Shown: in pieces, positions 7,485 to 16,916 of the stretch | Position numbering within the stretch: the first letter of the stretch is position 1 | Layout: each line of letters opens with the position of its first letter | Assembly (NCBI GenBank): GCA_936450465.1 | Contig: CAKZFU010000070.1 | Coordinates: forward strand, 1-64,000 | DNA: 64,000 bases | DNA from: Gibbula magus | Lineage: Eukaryota > Mollusca > Gastropoda > Trochida > Trochidae | Direction: 5' to 3' | Position numbers and translations under genes: made by a program | The notes under the pieces: model-generated | Database searches by the model: none | The model's input: only the letters and a program-made list of their open reading frames with translations | Told to the model about the DNA's origin: nothing

Positions 7485-9644
7485 ATGGCTTTCTTCGCGA
7501 ACGGAGGAGACGGTCGATTTACATGGACAAAAGAGGAGAAGTTAGGATACGGTGCCACCAGTTCCGTTTACAAAGGCAGGGACAAGCAAACTAACCGTCT
7601 CGTGGCCGTGAAATGTTTTTCAAACACGGACACGACGATCGCCTCTAGACGGAACGAAATCGAAATGACGAGGAAGCTTTCCGACCAACGCGGAGACCTC
7701 TTCGTGCGTTTTCTGGCTTCCGAGTACAACCAAGGCATCCAATGTATGTTTCTGGAGTATTGTTCCGACACTTTATTCAACGAAGTCCACAACCCGAAGG
7801 GCGTTTACGGCGTGCCCGAAAGCTCGTTCGCCGTCCTGTTGAGATGCATGACGGATGCCATATGTTTTATGCGCGAGCGCATGTTGATGCATCGGGACAT
7901 AAAGCCGAGCAATATAATGAAGGTGACGTCCGACAGCGGGGATTTCTGCTACAAGATGGGAGACCTGGGAAGCTCGCGCGACTTCGGGGTGGATATTGGC
8001 CACGACACAGTCGACCCGGAAATGAACCACACCTCCATTCACGGCACCATCGAATATTTGGCTCCTGGGGTGTTGAACGCCGCCTTTCCGGACGCGAACA
8101 ACGGGAGTCATCGACTCCGTCTGGATAACAAATCGGACGAATGGAGTTTGGGCGCCACCCTATATCAGGCTTTGACCGGCAGAGTTCCCTTCAGGACCGT
8201 CGGCGGCAGGACCAACATGGGCGGACTGAAGAAGGCGGTGAACGAGAAACCGTCTAGGGCGATAGGTGGATTCACGGGCGAGGATGGCGAGGTGACTTAC
8301 GAGTTCGATCTTCCCTCCTACGTGATGGAGAATGGGTTCAACGTTCGAAGCGCGCAGTGTGCCACAGAGGTCGTAAGAAACCTCTTGGACATTCACAACG
8401 ACGAGTTTCAACACTTTATCGAATCCGTGACCAACTTCTTCGATCGGAGAATTCCGGGACGGTCCGTCGACGTGTTGATACTGAACACCGCCGAAATTTT
8501 GACCCTCGACGCATTTTACGTTTCGAGGTCGACGACGACGGTGAATACGGCCATCAGGAGAGAGTGTAACCCGTACAACGATGAGTGGCCCCAACCGCGT
8601 TTCGTGTTGGATGCGGACGGAAACTCCGTGTCCGACGACTCCTTGTACTCGTTGGCCAACGATCTGTCGCTCAGAAGCATACCTCCGGACGAACTCGGAG
8701 AAGACGTCTTCATGCTTTTGGAGTATGCCCCCGACGAATACCTGTCCAACGTAAAAATCGAAGCCCTGCTTCCGCATCCCGTTCCAGACGAGTTTTTCAT
8801 CGGCAGAGGGAGCAGTACCAAAAAAGTGGACCACCTCAGAAAGTATCAGATTTGGGGGGACAGGGCGTTACGTATGGTGACCCTCAATAGAAACCGACAG
8901 CGGTCGTTCGTCCGTTCGCTCTGGACGCTTCATAAAAAAACAAAGGCGGATATCGAGTTCACCGAATGGAAAGTTCGTCAAGACTGCCGCGACATGATTT
9001 TACCTCACCTGACATCGATAGAAACCGAGTTGGACGGGCTATTGGCGCATGTCGCCAACGACGAGTTTCTGGCCGCAAAAGAGAATTCGACACGAAGGAC
9101 GATTGAGAAGGCCAAGATCAGATGTAGGGAGGTCGAAATTTATTTCGATAAAGGCGTGGTGGAGTTGTCGAAAAAGGGATTCGAACCGGCCGTCAAAGAA
9201 GCTCTCTCCCAACACAAATTGAAAGGATGCGACAAGTGTCCGGAGACGATGGCCCGAATCCTGGCTTTGCCGCACGAGGAAGAAGGCGACGGGTTGAAAC
9301 GCATGGGGGAAGTCGTGCGTCATTACGAGGGGCATTGCAGACACAAAACTCTTTCCCTCGTTTCTGTCGTGATCAACGCGAGCAGGGTGGCCGTGGATTT
9401 GCGCAGAAGGATAAGGAAGATTAACGCAAACGTGATCTCCCTCCAGGAATGTGTTGGGTTATTGAAAGACGAAAATCTTAAATGGATATCTGACCACCTG
9501 AAATTTTTGAAATCACGAAAGCAAAAAAATTTATCGAATGACGACGATCAGATGTTGTTGTCTTTCATCGAGGCGTCTCCGTCTCCTCCTTCTCCTCCTC
9601 CTCCTTACGTGGAGTATGAAAACGAACTCGTGTGTTTGTTGTGA
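7485..9644 (+). CDS. TBK1/IKK-epsilon-like serine/threonine kinase, full architecture
   Basis: The 719-residue protein has a complete kinase domain (about 15-310): glycine loop GYGATSSV (21-28), VAVK with Lys43, HRDIKPSN (136-143), DLG in place of DFG (160-162), and SDEWSLGATLY (217-227). The activation loop ends TSIHGT; Ser184 falls where TBK1 and IKK-epsilon carry their activating Ser. The segment after the kinase core, with KPSRAIGG, also follows that family. Residues about 320-420 resemble the ubiquitin-like domain, and about 440-690 are helical and charged like the scaffold/dimerisation domain. Total length is close to TBK1, about 729. TBK1 kinases drive interferon-type and autophagy signalling, so the viral copy could mimic or divert this pathway. 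The APE motif is APG here, a minor change. AATAAA follows at 9765. Confidence 0.85.
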   Translation: MAFFANGGDGRFTWTKEEKLGYGATSSVYKGRDKQTNRLVAVKCFSNTDTTIASRRNEIEMTRKLSDQRGDLFVRFLASEYNQGIQCMFLEYCSDTLFNEVHNPKGVYGVPESSFAVLLRCMTDAICFMRERMLMHRDIKPSNIMKVTSDSGDFCYKMGDLGSSRDFGVDIGHDTVDPEMNHTSIHGTIEYLAPGVLNAAFPDANNGSHRLRLDNKSDEWSLGATLYQALTGRVPFRTVGGRTNMGGLKKAVNEKPSRAIGGFTGEDGEVTYEFDLPSYVMENGFNVRSAQCATEVVRNLLDIHNDEFQHFIESVTNFFDRRIPGRSVDVLILNTAEILTLDAFYVSRSTTTVNTAIRRECNPYNDEWPQPRFVLDADGNSVSDDSLYSLANDLSLRSIPPDELGEDVFMLLEYAPDEYLSNVKIEALLPHPVPDEFFIGRGSSTKKVDHLRKYQIWGDRALRMVTLNRNRQRSFVRSLWTLHKKTKADIEFTEWKVRQDCRDMILPHLTSIETELDGLLAHVANDEFLAAKENSTRRTIEKAKIRCREVEIYFDKGVVELSKKGFEPAVKEALSQHKLKGCDKCPETMARILALPHEEEGDGLKRMGEVVRHYEGHCRHKTLSLVSVVINASRVAVDLRRRIRKINANVISLQECVGLLKDENLKWISDHLKFLKSRKQKNLSNDDDQMLLSFIEASPSPPSPPPPYVEYENELVCLL

Positions 9645-9764
9645 CAATGTTAAAAATGTATTTTTGTGTGACAACGTTATATGATACTCTTTGGAGGGGA
9701 GAGAGAGAGACTTGTTAAACACCTTCTTTTATCTCTCAATGTAAAAAAAAAGACATAAAAGTTG

Positions 9765-9770
9765 AATAAA
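9765..9770 (+). terminator. Polyadenylation signal of the kinase gene
   Basis: AATAAA lies 121 bases after the kinase stop, inside a short palindrome (TTGAAT..ATTCAA). Confidence 0.55.
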
Positions 9771-10585
9771 TTCAATTGTGTTTATTACTTAAATTGTTTT
9801 TTTTTTCTGTTCATTCGACATTTTGCCAAACATTAGCACTTGCCGATGTTGAGGTTTACAGATATACAACGACACACAAAAACCGTGAAGAAAACCACAG
9901 GTGTTTTTTTTTTTAAATATTCGGAAATGATCCGTTTCCTCTACACATGTTTTGAAAACAACCTAATATACTATTATATATATATACATACACATTCATC
10001 ATCACTTGTTGATGATAATGGAGACACACTCTCTCGACAACATCAAAAAATAAAACAACTAAAGCGATTCACGTAAACTCCATCATGCTTTTATGTTAAC
10101 GAATTGCCCACATAACATCAGGAGGAAACGGATAATCGTGTGCGTGTGCGTACTACATTTATTCCGGGACCAGAACACGTAAATTGATTATATTATTAAG
10201 TAATCACTGAAAAGAGAAAGGTGACTTCGGTGAGGAGCTGAACAACAAAAAAAATGGGCAGCGAAGGACACGGTGACTTCAATTAAGGGGGACGTGGGTA
10301 AATAATGAAGGGAACACGCCACTTCAATAATAAAGATGAACATGGAATGCCTCGATACTGGTAAAGGGCAGAATATCCACTACTAAACAGAGCTCACGCA
10401 AACCTACGTGGTTTGCAGATGGTAATTGTGTCATCACCGTCACCATCGTCACACACACATCAAAATCGTCATCAGAATCTCCGGGACAGAGAGACAACGT
10501 TAACCATGGTGATAGATGCGAGCTTAAATGTTTTTACATCGTCTTTGTCGCTGAAACCCTTGAATGTTGGGAGAAATTAAAAGCC

Positions 10586-10759
10586 GAGACAGACAAAACT
10601 CCCACTGGATGTTGCGAATTTTTGTGGAACCTGCACGCAAGATAGACAGAGATAGCAGAGACAGACAAAACACCTCATTATTTTGTCGGAATGTATGTTT
10701 CCTTTGATCTTTTTTTATACAGATATCCAATGGTTTGTGGCACCTGCATGCGAGATCGA
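10586..10759. repeat. Diverged direct repeats
   Basis: GAGACAGACAAAAC occurs at 10586-10599 and 10658-10671. A 28-base segment at 10619-10646 (TTTGTGGAACCTGCACGCA core) is repeated with about five changes at 10731-10759. The two families are interleaved, as expected from duplication followed by decay. Confidence 0.65.
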
Positions 10760-10810
10760 TCACATAGTGTTTCAATAGTGGCAATTATCACCGTACCAGC
10801 AACTCAAACT

Positions 10811-11757
10811 CGGATGGTAAGGAAAGAAGGGATGTTGTCGAATGTGAGAAGAAGAAATAAGCGCTACGGAAAGGAAAAAAAAAAAGAAGGGAAGAATTTT
10901 ACCAATATATTCGGAAACAGTGGAGGGGAGGGGAGGGGGGGCACCTTGACTTCACATTTTTCGAACTTAAAAAACGTAGTGTTAATACCCTTAATCCTAC
11001 TTTTTTTTAACTAGTTGGAAGAGTGTAAGAAGGAAACGTATACGTATAATTATTTTTTGTGAATATCATTTATCATTTCATTTCGATTTCGATACTGTAT
11101 ACATGTAGTACCGTTCTCTGCTATAGATTATCTCAGTGAAGCAAACGGAAATGGAAGGGAAGAAACTTCTTCCCCAAACGGAAGACCAAGCTAAAGATGG
11201 AAGGAAGAAGAAGACTTCTTCTTCCCATCTAAAATTAATAATAAAAAAAAGGGGGGGGGTGTTGCGTAGAGAGTGGGGAAATGTTATGTAAAGAGAAATG
11301 TCACTTCAGTTTAATTTATATTGTTGGGTGGGTTTTTTTTTTTTTCAGGATTCTATACATATATATTGCACACAAAAATGGAGGGCAAAAGGATATAGCC
11401 CTATTGCACATAAACAACAAAAAAGGGAGAAGATACACAGCTCGAACAAACATTCGAGTTGCAAAAATGGATTCTATGACCAGAATTGTTCTGCTATTTG
11501 TTCTCTCTGAACATACTAAACCCTGTTGCAAAGCATCAGGATCCTGTAGACTGGCCTGCGAGAACTAATAACACGAACATTATTCTGCCCCTGGTACAAA
11601 TATTGGATGGGAGGGAGGGGAGGGAAGAAGGAAGGAAATTACAGATACATCGCTAATGATATCTGATATTTCAGAAAGCAGTGACTACTTGAAGGGGGTG
11701 GAGGACATGATGGTATTGTTGAATGTAAGAGAAGAAGTAATAAGAATAAGCGCCACA
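10811..11757. repeat. Pair of related decayed segments
   Basis: The segment 10811-10868 and the segment 11672-11757 share the string GATG-x-T-(G/A)TTG-(T/A)(C/T)GAATGT-(G/A)AGA, then AGAAG, then AATAAGCGC. The second copy is open over its length in a coding-like frame (about 38 codons ending at a stop). A shorter partial copy lies near 11822. Confidence 0.5.
11157..11229. repeat. Two adjacent purine/pyrimidine hairpins
   Basis: At 11157-11174, GGGAAGAA and TTCTTCCC form a perfect stem with a two-base loop. At 11196-11229 a longer near-perfect stem is formed by a GATGG-AAGGAAGAAGAAG arm and its CTTCTTCTTCCC-ATC complement. The two share the GGAAG..CTTCC core. They are possible RNA hairpins or protein-binding sites. 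Confidence 0.6.
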
Positions 11758-11949
11758 CAAAAAAATACCTGACTCATTGACCTGTTCCAAAATGGAAAGG
11801 AAATTTGACACAGATATCTAATATTGTTGAATGTAAAATTATATTATCATTAACTTAAAATGTAGGGGAGGGATGTCATTCGAGACGGGCTTAATCTAGG
11901 GTAGAAGAAGAATATCGGGAGCGGCGGTGTTGTCTTTGTAGATCAAAAA

Positions 11950-12119
11950 GTCTCCAGTGACTATAGGGATGTGTTGAAGGTGAGACGACGGTAAGAAGGA
12001 TCTTCCTCTCTCTCCTGTCATTGGTGTACTTACTGGTATCGGCTGAACTACTGGAAAAAGTACGCAAGGCCGAAGTAACAGATGAACCTCTGGTCAGTGT
12101 TTATCGGGATGTGGTGAAA
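11950..12119. repeat. 30-bp diverged direct repeat
   Basis: Segments 11950-11979 and 12090-12119 align with about seven differences around the core (T/C)GGGATGTG(T/G)TGAA. Confidence 0.5.
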
Positions 12120-12311
12120 TAAATGATACACCAATACTCACTGTGGACAAATAGATCGTTGCGAATATCTCCCCACTATTATTGGATGAAGGATTACATC
12201 GAAGATTTGAGAACCATCAGAGGAAACTTGGACAGATACCTTGTACTTCCCCGAACTGCGCTGAAATTTGTGACAGAACTACTGGGTTTTGTAGGGGGGG
12301 GGGTGCAATAA
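11967..12311 (+). pseudogene. Possible decayed coding fragment with in-frame stop
   Basis: One frame is open from 11967 to a TAA at 12120-12122. It continues after an immediately following ATG to 12311, with natural-looking composition (for example AELLEKVRKAEVTDEPL before the stop). A phrase reading YRDV(V/L)K is repeated about 140 bases upstream in another frame. No family is recognised. The call rests on composition only. Confidence 0.25.
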
Positions 12312-13503
12312 GAATTTGACTGAAGATGGGATGAGTGATACTGATGAAGAAGAGGAAGAACTAGACCCTGATAAACCGGACAGATCAACTGACAGGTGGA
12401 TGATCTTGATCAATGTTCCCTGAATTCTAGAACACACTACGATCCATATCCGGGTGTGTAAATCAGTGGTGTGGTATCAAACACATGACGTCAGTCCAAA
12501 ATCTAGTACTGATGAAGAAGGGAGGAGGAAGTCCTCAAATTTATACTGATGATGAAAGAGGAGGAAAAAAACTATCAACTCATGATTTATGTTTGTGAGG
12601 ATGAGGAAGAATTCGTGGAAGATGAAAAAACGTACAGACACGCTCTTTCCATATCAAAAATATTTTGTAATCATTTTTATATATAAAAATAGCGTATATA
12701 TACATTTTTCTGGTTTGTGGTTTTTAAAAAAACAACCGTTTCTAGAAGGAAGGGAAAACAACACATTTTCTCAGGGGGGTTGCAATAAGGGGTACTATGG
12801 AAAATTCAACGTAACGCCGTATAGTTCGTCTACTACGGAGAGCAGTCGTGCAAACAACATCGAAAAAAAAAGCGAATTAATGGTTGTAACAACGATGGAA
12901 AAAGCAGCATAATATGTAATAAGTTATACACATTTATTATACAGGTTTTCCCATCGTTGTCACACACTTGCTGCATGCCGCCCGCCACCACCGCCACAAC
13001 AAGATAAAAAAATATATATATACGATTTGAAAAAATGTCATACACTGCCGCATGTCATAAGATCCTATCAACATGACGTCACAGGTATGGTGATACACCT
13101 CTCAACCACCACACTTTGTTTGCAACAACATTATTAATCAGCAACACAGATCACAGGAGGTAACACACAAAAACACATACTCGGAACTTGAAACGAGAGA
13201 GTGGCGAGACGGACAGGAACCACTCACAGAATAAGCACCTTTTTGAAACCACTAAAAAAAGAAAGAATACGATAATAAATATTTTTTCAGATAATAAAAT
13301 TTAATGTCGCACACACACACGCGTGTCCATACCTCTCTTCGGAACTCTCTACGTTGTTTGTTTTGTTTTTTTTTAACTCCTACGTTTCAGATTATTATCA
13401 TTCAAGTGATGATGAGTGAGGGAAGAGATTGTTGGGAAAAGAAAAAACCGAAACGCGACCGTTGGAATTGTGATTAAGAAAGTTGACACACACCCCATTA
13501 TAC

Positions 13504-13834
13504 CCGGAAGCCCCCTGATAACATTTCTCAAGGAAAGAATTTGGTCATTAAAAGAAAAACATGGATGTACGTCTCTACACTATAACGCATTCAACTTCAA
13601 AATTATTATGATAAGCTATCTCCATGTTTGTGATCAAAAACCGACAGGAATCATTTATATATTTTTTTCTCAACCCCGTAGTAAAAGACCAATACAGTGC
13701 ATCGATCAGACTCCACCCGGAAACCCCTGATAACATTTTTCAAAGGAAGAATTATTATTATTTATACGTTTTTTTTCAAACAGAATCGAACCCGTAGTAA
13801 AAGATCAATACAGTGCATCGATCAGTCTCCATCA
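13504..13834. repeat. Two interleaved direct-repeat pairs
   Basis: A 38-base segment with core CCCCTGATAACATTT is at 13504-13542 and 13717-13754. A 44-base segment with core ATACAGTGCATCGATCAG is at 13674-13718 and 13791-13834, nearly identical. The order A, B-A, B suggests a tandem duplication of a roughly 200-base unit with a later deletion. Confidence 0.7.
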
Positions 13835-14941
13835 GAATTTCTGCCCTCTTAAATTGGTTTTTATTATGATAAATTAAATTGGCCTTTTTTTTACAACGTC
13901 GTAATCGAATATTACATGTAACAACATTACATTACAGAAGTATTCAACATCATCATGCATATTATATAGGTAAAAAACCCCCCCCTATAAAGTTAAAGAA
14001 ACACAGCTTACCATTATTCATTTTTTAAATGTAAATTATATATCCATGTTCGGCCTACGAGTCAGTTTCTGGAATGTCACACAACATGTGTTTTTATCCG
14101 GTTTTCTGACATCCGTCCCGTATGAAACTCGGCCTAGAGTTAAGTGGTTGTATGGAATTAAATATAATATGAAGTTGTGTTGAGTTTAAGATTGGTTATG
14201 TTATGTTACCTGTATCGTATATAGTGAATAGTCCATGCCCGCCATATATCTCCTTATTTTTGGTGATCAGAGTCCGACAAGGAAAAGAATATATACATAT
14301 TGAACACGTTTCCAACACAGAGAAGTCACTTTTGTGTATGTTCCTGTTTACATACAAGAGATGGAATTTCAAGTCGAAGAAGATAAACATTACACACACA
14401 CAATGTCGGAGGCTAAATCAACATAATGACAATGTTGCAGTAACACCTTTACACTATCTTTTTTTTATACGTCGAAGAAGAAGATGTTACAGCTGTTGGA
14501 ATGGAAACTGGGAAAGGAAATCCGCATCCTCCGTGTTTTACGTTATCCCATACAGCGATATCCAATGGCTTTTTTTTGAGGAAAGTTTAATTTTTCTTCT
14601 TTGTTTTTTTCCAGACACCGATGAAAGGGTCAGAGAGGAAACAGTGAAAGTTCATCGTCCGAGATGGTAATAAACCCTAGCAACATGCTTTCAGATGACT
14701 TTGATAGAGTTGAGTCTATGGAATCGCAATCGACGAAGAAGAAGAAGGGGAAACAGCTGCACTTTTGAAGGGGTGTTTTGTTCGACTAGTTCGCACACTC
14801 ATCCATCGGGGTTGGTTTTTCCTCTAGGTAGAAAACCGCCAACGACCGACGGTAAAAAATTTAAGTATTTGGTTTTTTTTTTTCTTTTTCTTCTTTCGGA
14901 TTAAACACGTGGAACTGTAGAAACAGCTAATATTGCCAACG

Positions 14942-15309
14942 ATGTTTTTGGTGAACAGACGCTGTCTTTCTGGATGGAGAGTTGGGGAAGCCATTGACGT
15001 TTTACTGACTGCAGGGAACTACGATGAGTTCAGAAGTCTGCTAGACATTCTTACCTCCCAAATCTTTCCGTGAAAGATATTCTCCTCATGGATAACAACA
15101 CAAAAAGTCCTTTTTTTTGTGACACGTTTGATTCGTGGCCTTTGAAACGAGCTACCCCAAACGAATCCACCATACAAGATAAGTCTGAAACGGCCGTCGT
15201 ATACATCGGTGTGGATCCCTTCTCATACAGCCTCCTTTCGGCCAAGGGTACCCACCAATGGGAAACACACAACACTACTCCTCGGGACGACGACGAAGAA
15301 GAGACTTAA
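14942..15309 (+). pseudogene. Two short coding-like frames offset from each other
   Basis: An ATG at 14942 opens 43 codons to a TGA at 15071-15073. A second frame, shifted by one base, starts around the same point (ATG at 15088) and runs to 15309, ending in an Asp/Glu stretch. Both have composition closer to the real genes than to the surrounding AT-rich DNA. This fits a decayed gene or an uncorrected sequencing indel. No family is recognised. Confidence 0.3.
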
Positions 15310-15576
15310 AGACATAAAATGTTACAAGCCAGAATATCATCGAATAGATATTCGAGACAGGTAGAGACACGCATGTATCCACACAAACGGTCGAGCCGAT
15401 CTTGCCTCGCATATCTGATGTATTCATACCTCCGGGGCAAAGAAACATCGAGGGGAGAGAGAGAGGAGCCCTCTCTCCCCAATGATGCCTCAAGAAGATG
15501 TGACTCAACGTTATTTTCGCACCCCTTTATACAAAGGGGGAGGAGTTATAAGTTGTTATGACTCCACCTTCTCGTG

Positions 15577-16056
15577 TTACTTTCTGGTTTGTAGAATGTA
15601 AGACACGTCATTAATCGCCTTGTCGTATTTACACCACAAAGCGAAATATTTGTTGCGTCGTCGGTGGGCGTCTTTGTTATTTGTATTTGGAGACCATTTC
15701 CCAACCATCGACAACGCCCTGTGCACCACCATTAATGGCGTCCACGGGTTTCCATAACGATCGTTCCCCACGTGGAATTCGACCCCCGTTACGTCGGGTG
15801 CCAAATCATGCATCTTATCTATCCGTACGATGGCTCTGTCACCCTCCTCCAAATTGTAAATGGTTCCGTCTTCCGGGTTGCCCAAGTGCACAATTTCGTG
15901 CCGTCCGATGTAAACCCCATAATAATCAGTTTGGTCTCTTTTGGAACCGAAACAGATCAGAGTTCCCAATCCGATATCCCTGATGAGTTTATTATTTGCA
16001 GACCTGTGGTCTTCTTCTTCTTCTTCTTCTTCTTCTTCTTCTTCTTCTTCTTGCAT
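15577..16056 (-). CDS. LRAT/HRASLS-like protein lacking catalytic residues
   Basis: After an acidic run (about residues 3-15), the 159-residue protein shows the core of the lecithin:retinol acyltransferase-like NlpC/P60 fold: GTLICFGS (31-38), YYGVYIGRHEIVHLG (about 45-59), and near the end NKYFALWCKYD. In active members the first segment begins with His (HWAxYxG) and the last contains NCEHF with the catalytic Cys. Here the first His position is Tyr and the Cys position is replaced, while the second His (IVHL) is kept. It would be a pseudoenzyme, perhaps retaining membrane or partner binding. It lies 39 bases downstream of the RING gene on the same strand, so the two may be co-transcribed. 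The acidic start is a GAA repeat. Confidence 0.62.
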   Translation of the reverse strand: MQEEEEEEEEEEEEEDHRSANNKLIRDIGLGTLICFGSKRDQTDYYGVYIGRHEIVHLGNPEDGTIYNLEEGDRAIVRIDKMHDLAPDVTGVEFHVGNDRYGNPWTPLMVVHRALSMVGKWSPNTNNKDAHRRRNKYFALWCKYDKAINDVSYILQTRK

Positions 16057-16095
16057 GTCGTTCGAACGTGTTTAAATTAAATTTTCTCCAAGCGT

Positions 16096-16794
16096 TTAAT
16101 AGCCAACGAAACACTTTATGACTTCCTTAACGAAAGCTCTACACATTGGACATTTGTGTGAATTCGCGATAACCCATTGGTTGTGACAAGACGAACAGAA
16201 TACGAAATGTCCACATGGCACGCATAAAAGCGTTTTCTTTTCGTCGAAACATACGACGCATTCGCGACCGTCTTTCGATTTAGGCTCCTCCTCTTTTTCT
16301 ATTTTATTCTTCTTCTCGCCGCCTTCTTCGTTGAGGATTTTTATTCTCGCTTTCATTCCTATAGCCCCTTTTTCGTGTCGGGCCTCGGAAATGACCGCAT
16401 AACGCTCTTGTAGGCGTTTTCGGGAGCCTTGCGAACTTTCCCAAAGGCGTTGGGTTTCGTAGCGTTTGGCCAAATTATCATATCTGATGCAGGCCCAGTA
16501 CAGATCGTTGTGGCCAAACTCCTCGTATAAAGTGGGTAAGAGTTTCGCCATGTTGAAGCCTTTCATGTCAACCGGAGGAGGTACGAGGGAGTTAACGGCG
16601 TCGGGATTCCTTTCGATTCGATCTCGCACAAGACTTTCGTAAAGTTTGTTAAGTCCTTCCTGGGTCGATGTATCGGCCGAAATCTTTGCCTCCCGTTTCA
16701 AAATTTCCCAATTTTTGAACCCGGCATCACGAAGACGTTTGCGTCCTAAGACGATGGCGACCCGAGGATATCTATATCGAAGCAAACAGAACAT
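16096..16794 (-). CDS. IAP-type RING finger protein (probable E3 ubiquitin ligase)
   Basis: The 232-residue protein ends in a C3HC4 RING (about 178-225) in the exact layout of IAP RINGs: CVVCFDEKKTLLCVPCGH, FVFCSSCHNQW, then CPMCR and a hydrophobic tail. This arrangement binds E2 enzymes and often dimerises. The N-terminal 150 residues are helical and unrecognised, with a Lys/Glu-rich linker before the RING, and contain no BIR. By family it should ubiquitinate host or viral targets. Together with the BIR-only protein at 2050-2670 it looks like the two halves of an IAP on separate genes. The start is ATG at 16794, preceded by an AT-only leader. Confidence 0.85.
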   Translation of the reverse strand: MFCLLRYRYPRVAIVLGRKRLRDAGFKNWEILKREAKISADTSTQEGLNKLYESLVRDRIERNPDAVNSLVPPPVDMKGFNMAKLLPTLYEEFGHNDLYWACIRYDNLAKRYETQRLWESSQGSRKRLQERYAVISEARHEKGAIGMKARIKILNEEGGEKKNKIEKEEEPKSKDGRECVVCFDEKKTLLCVPCGHFVFCSSCHNQWVIANSHKCPMCRAFVKEVIKCFVGY

Positions 16795-16916
16795 ATTAAA
16801 CGAAACTGTTTATTATTGTTATTATTATTGTTGTTGAAATAATAATATAATAATGCGGTCTCGTTTGATAGGGTTTTTTTTCAACTCACAGTGGATCTTG
16901 GGAGAGAGAATGGCTT

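Larger units (their letters stand above)
9771..15576. other. 5.8 kb region with no secure intact gene
   Basis: The longest ATG-started frames are about 155 codons, carry many AT-derived residues, and show no recognisable domain. The base composition is more AT-rich than the flanks. The region holds diverged direct repeats (separate entries), hairpins, TA/CA microsatellites and short stretches that look like eroded coding sequence. Two polypyrimidine tracts followed by CAG, at about 11333-11348 and 14601-14613, could be splice acceptors, so spliced or long non-coding transcripts are possible. It could be a viral latency or regulatory region, a decayed gene family, or inserted host DNA. The sequence alone does not decide. 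Confidence 0.6.

Noticed and set aside
11281..11568. 95-codon frame in the gene-poor block
   Set aside because: It spans a poly-T tract giving poly-Phe, has AT-driven composition, and shows no domain.
14203..14670. 155-codon frame in the gene-poor block
   Set aside because: It crosses AT-rich sequence and poly-T runs with no domain and no promoter. Only its last part after a possible splice acceptor might be an exon, which is too weak to call.
9771..15576. tRNA or rRNA genes in the gene-poor block
   Set aside because: No cloverleaf-like arms with conserved TTCRA-type loops or rRNA-like stretches were noticed by eye.
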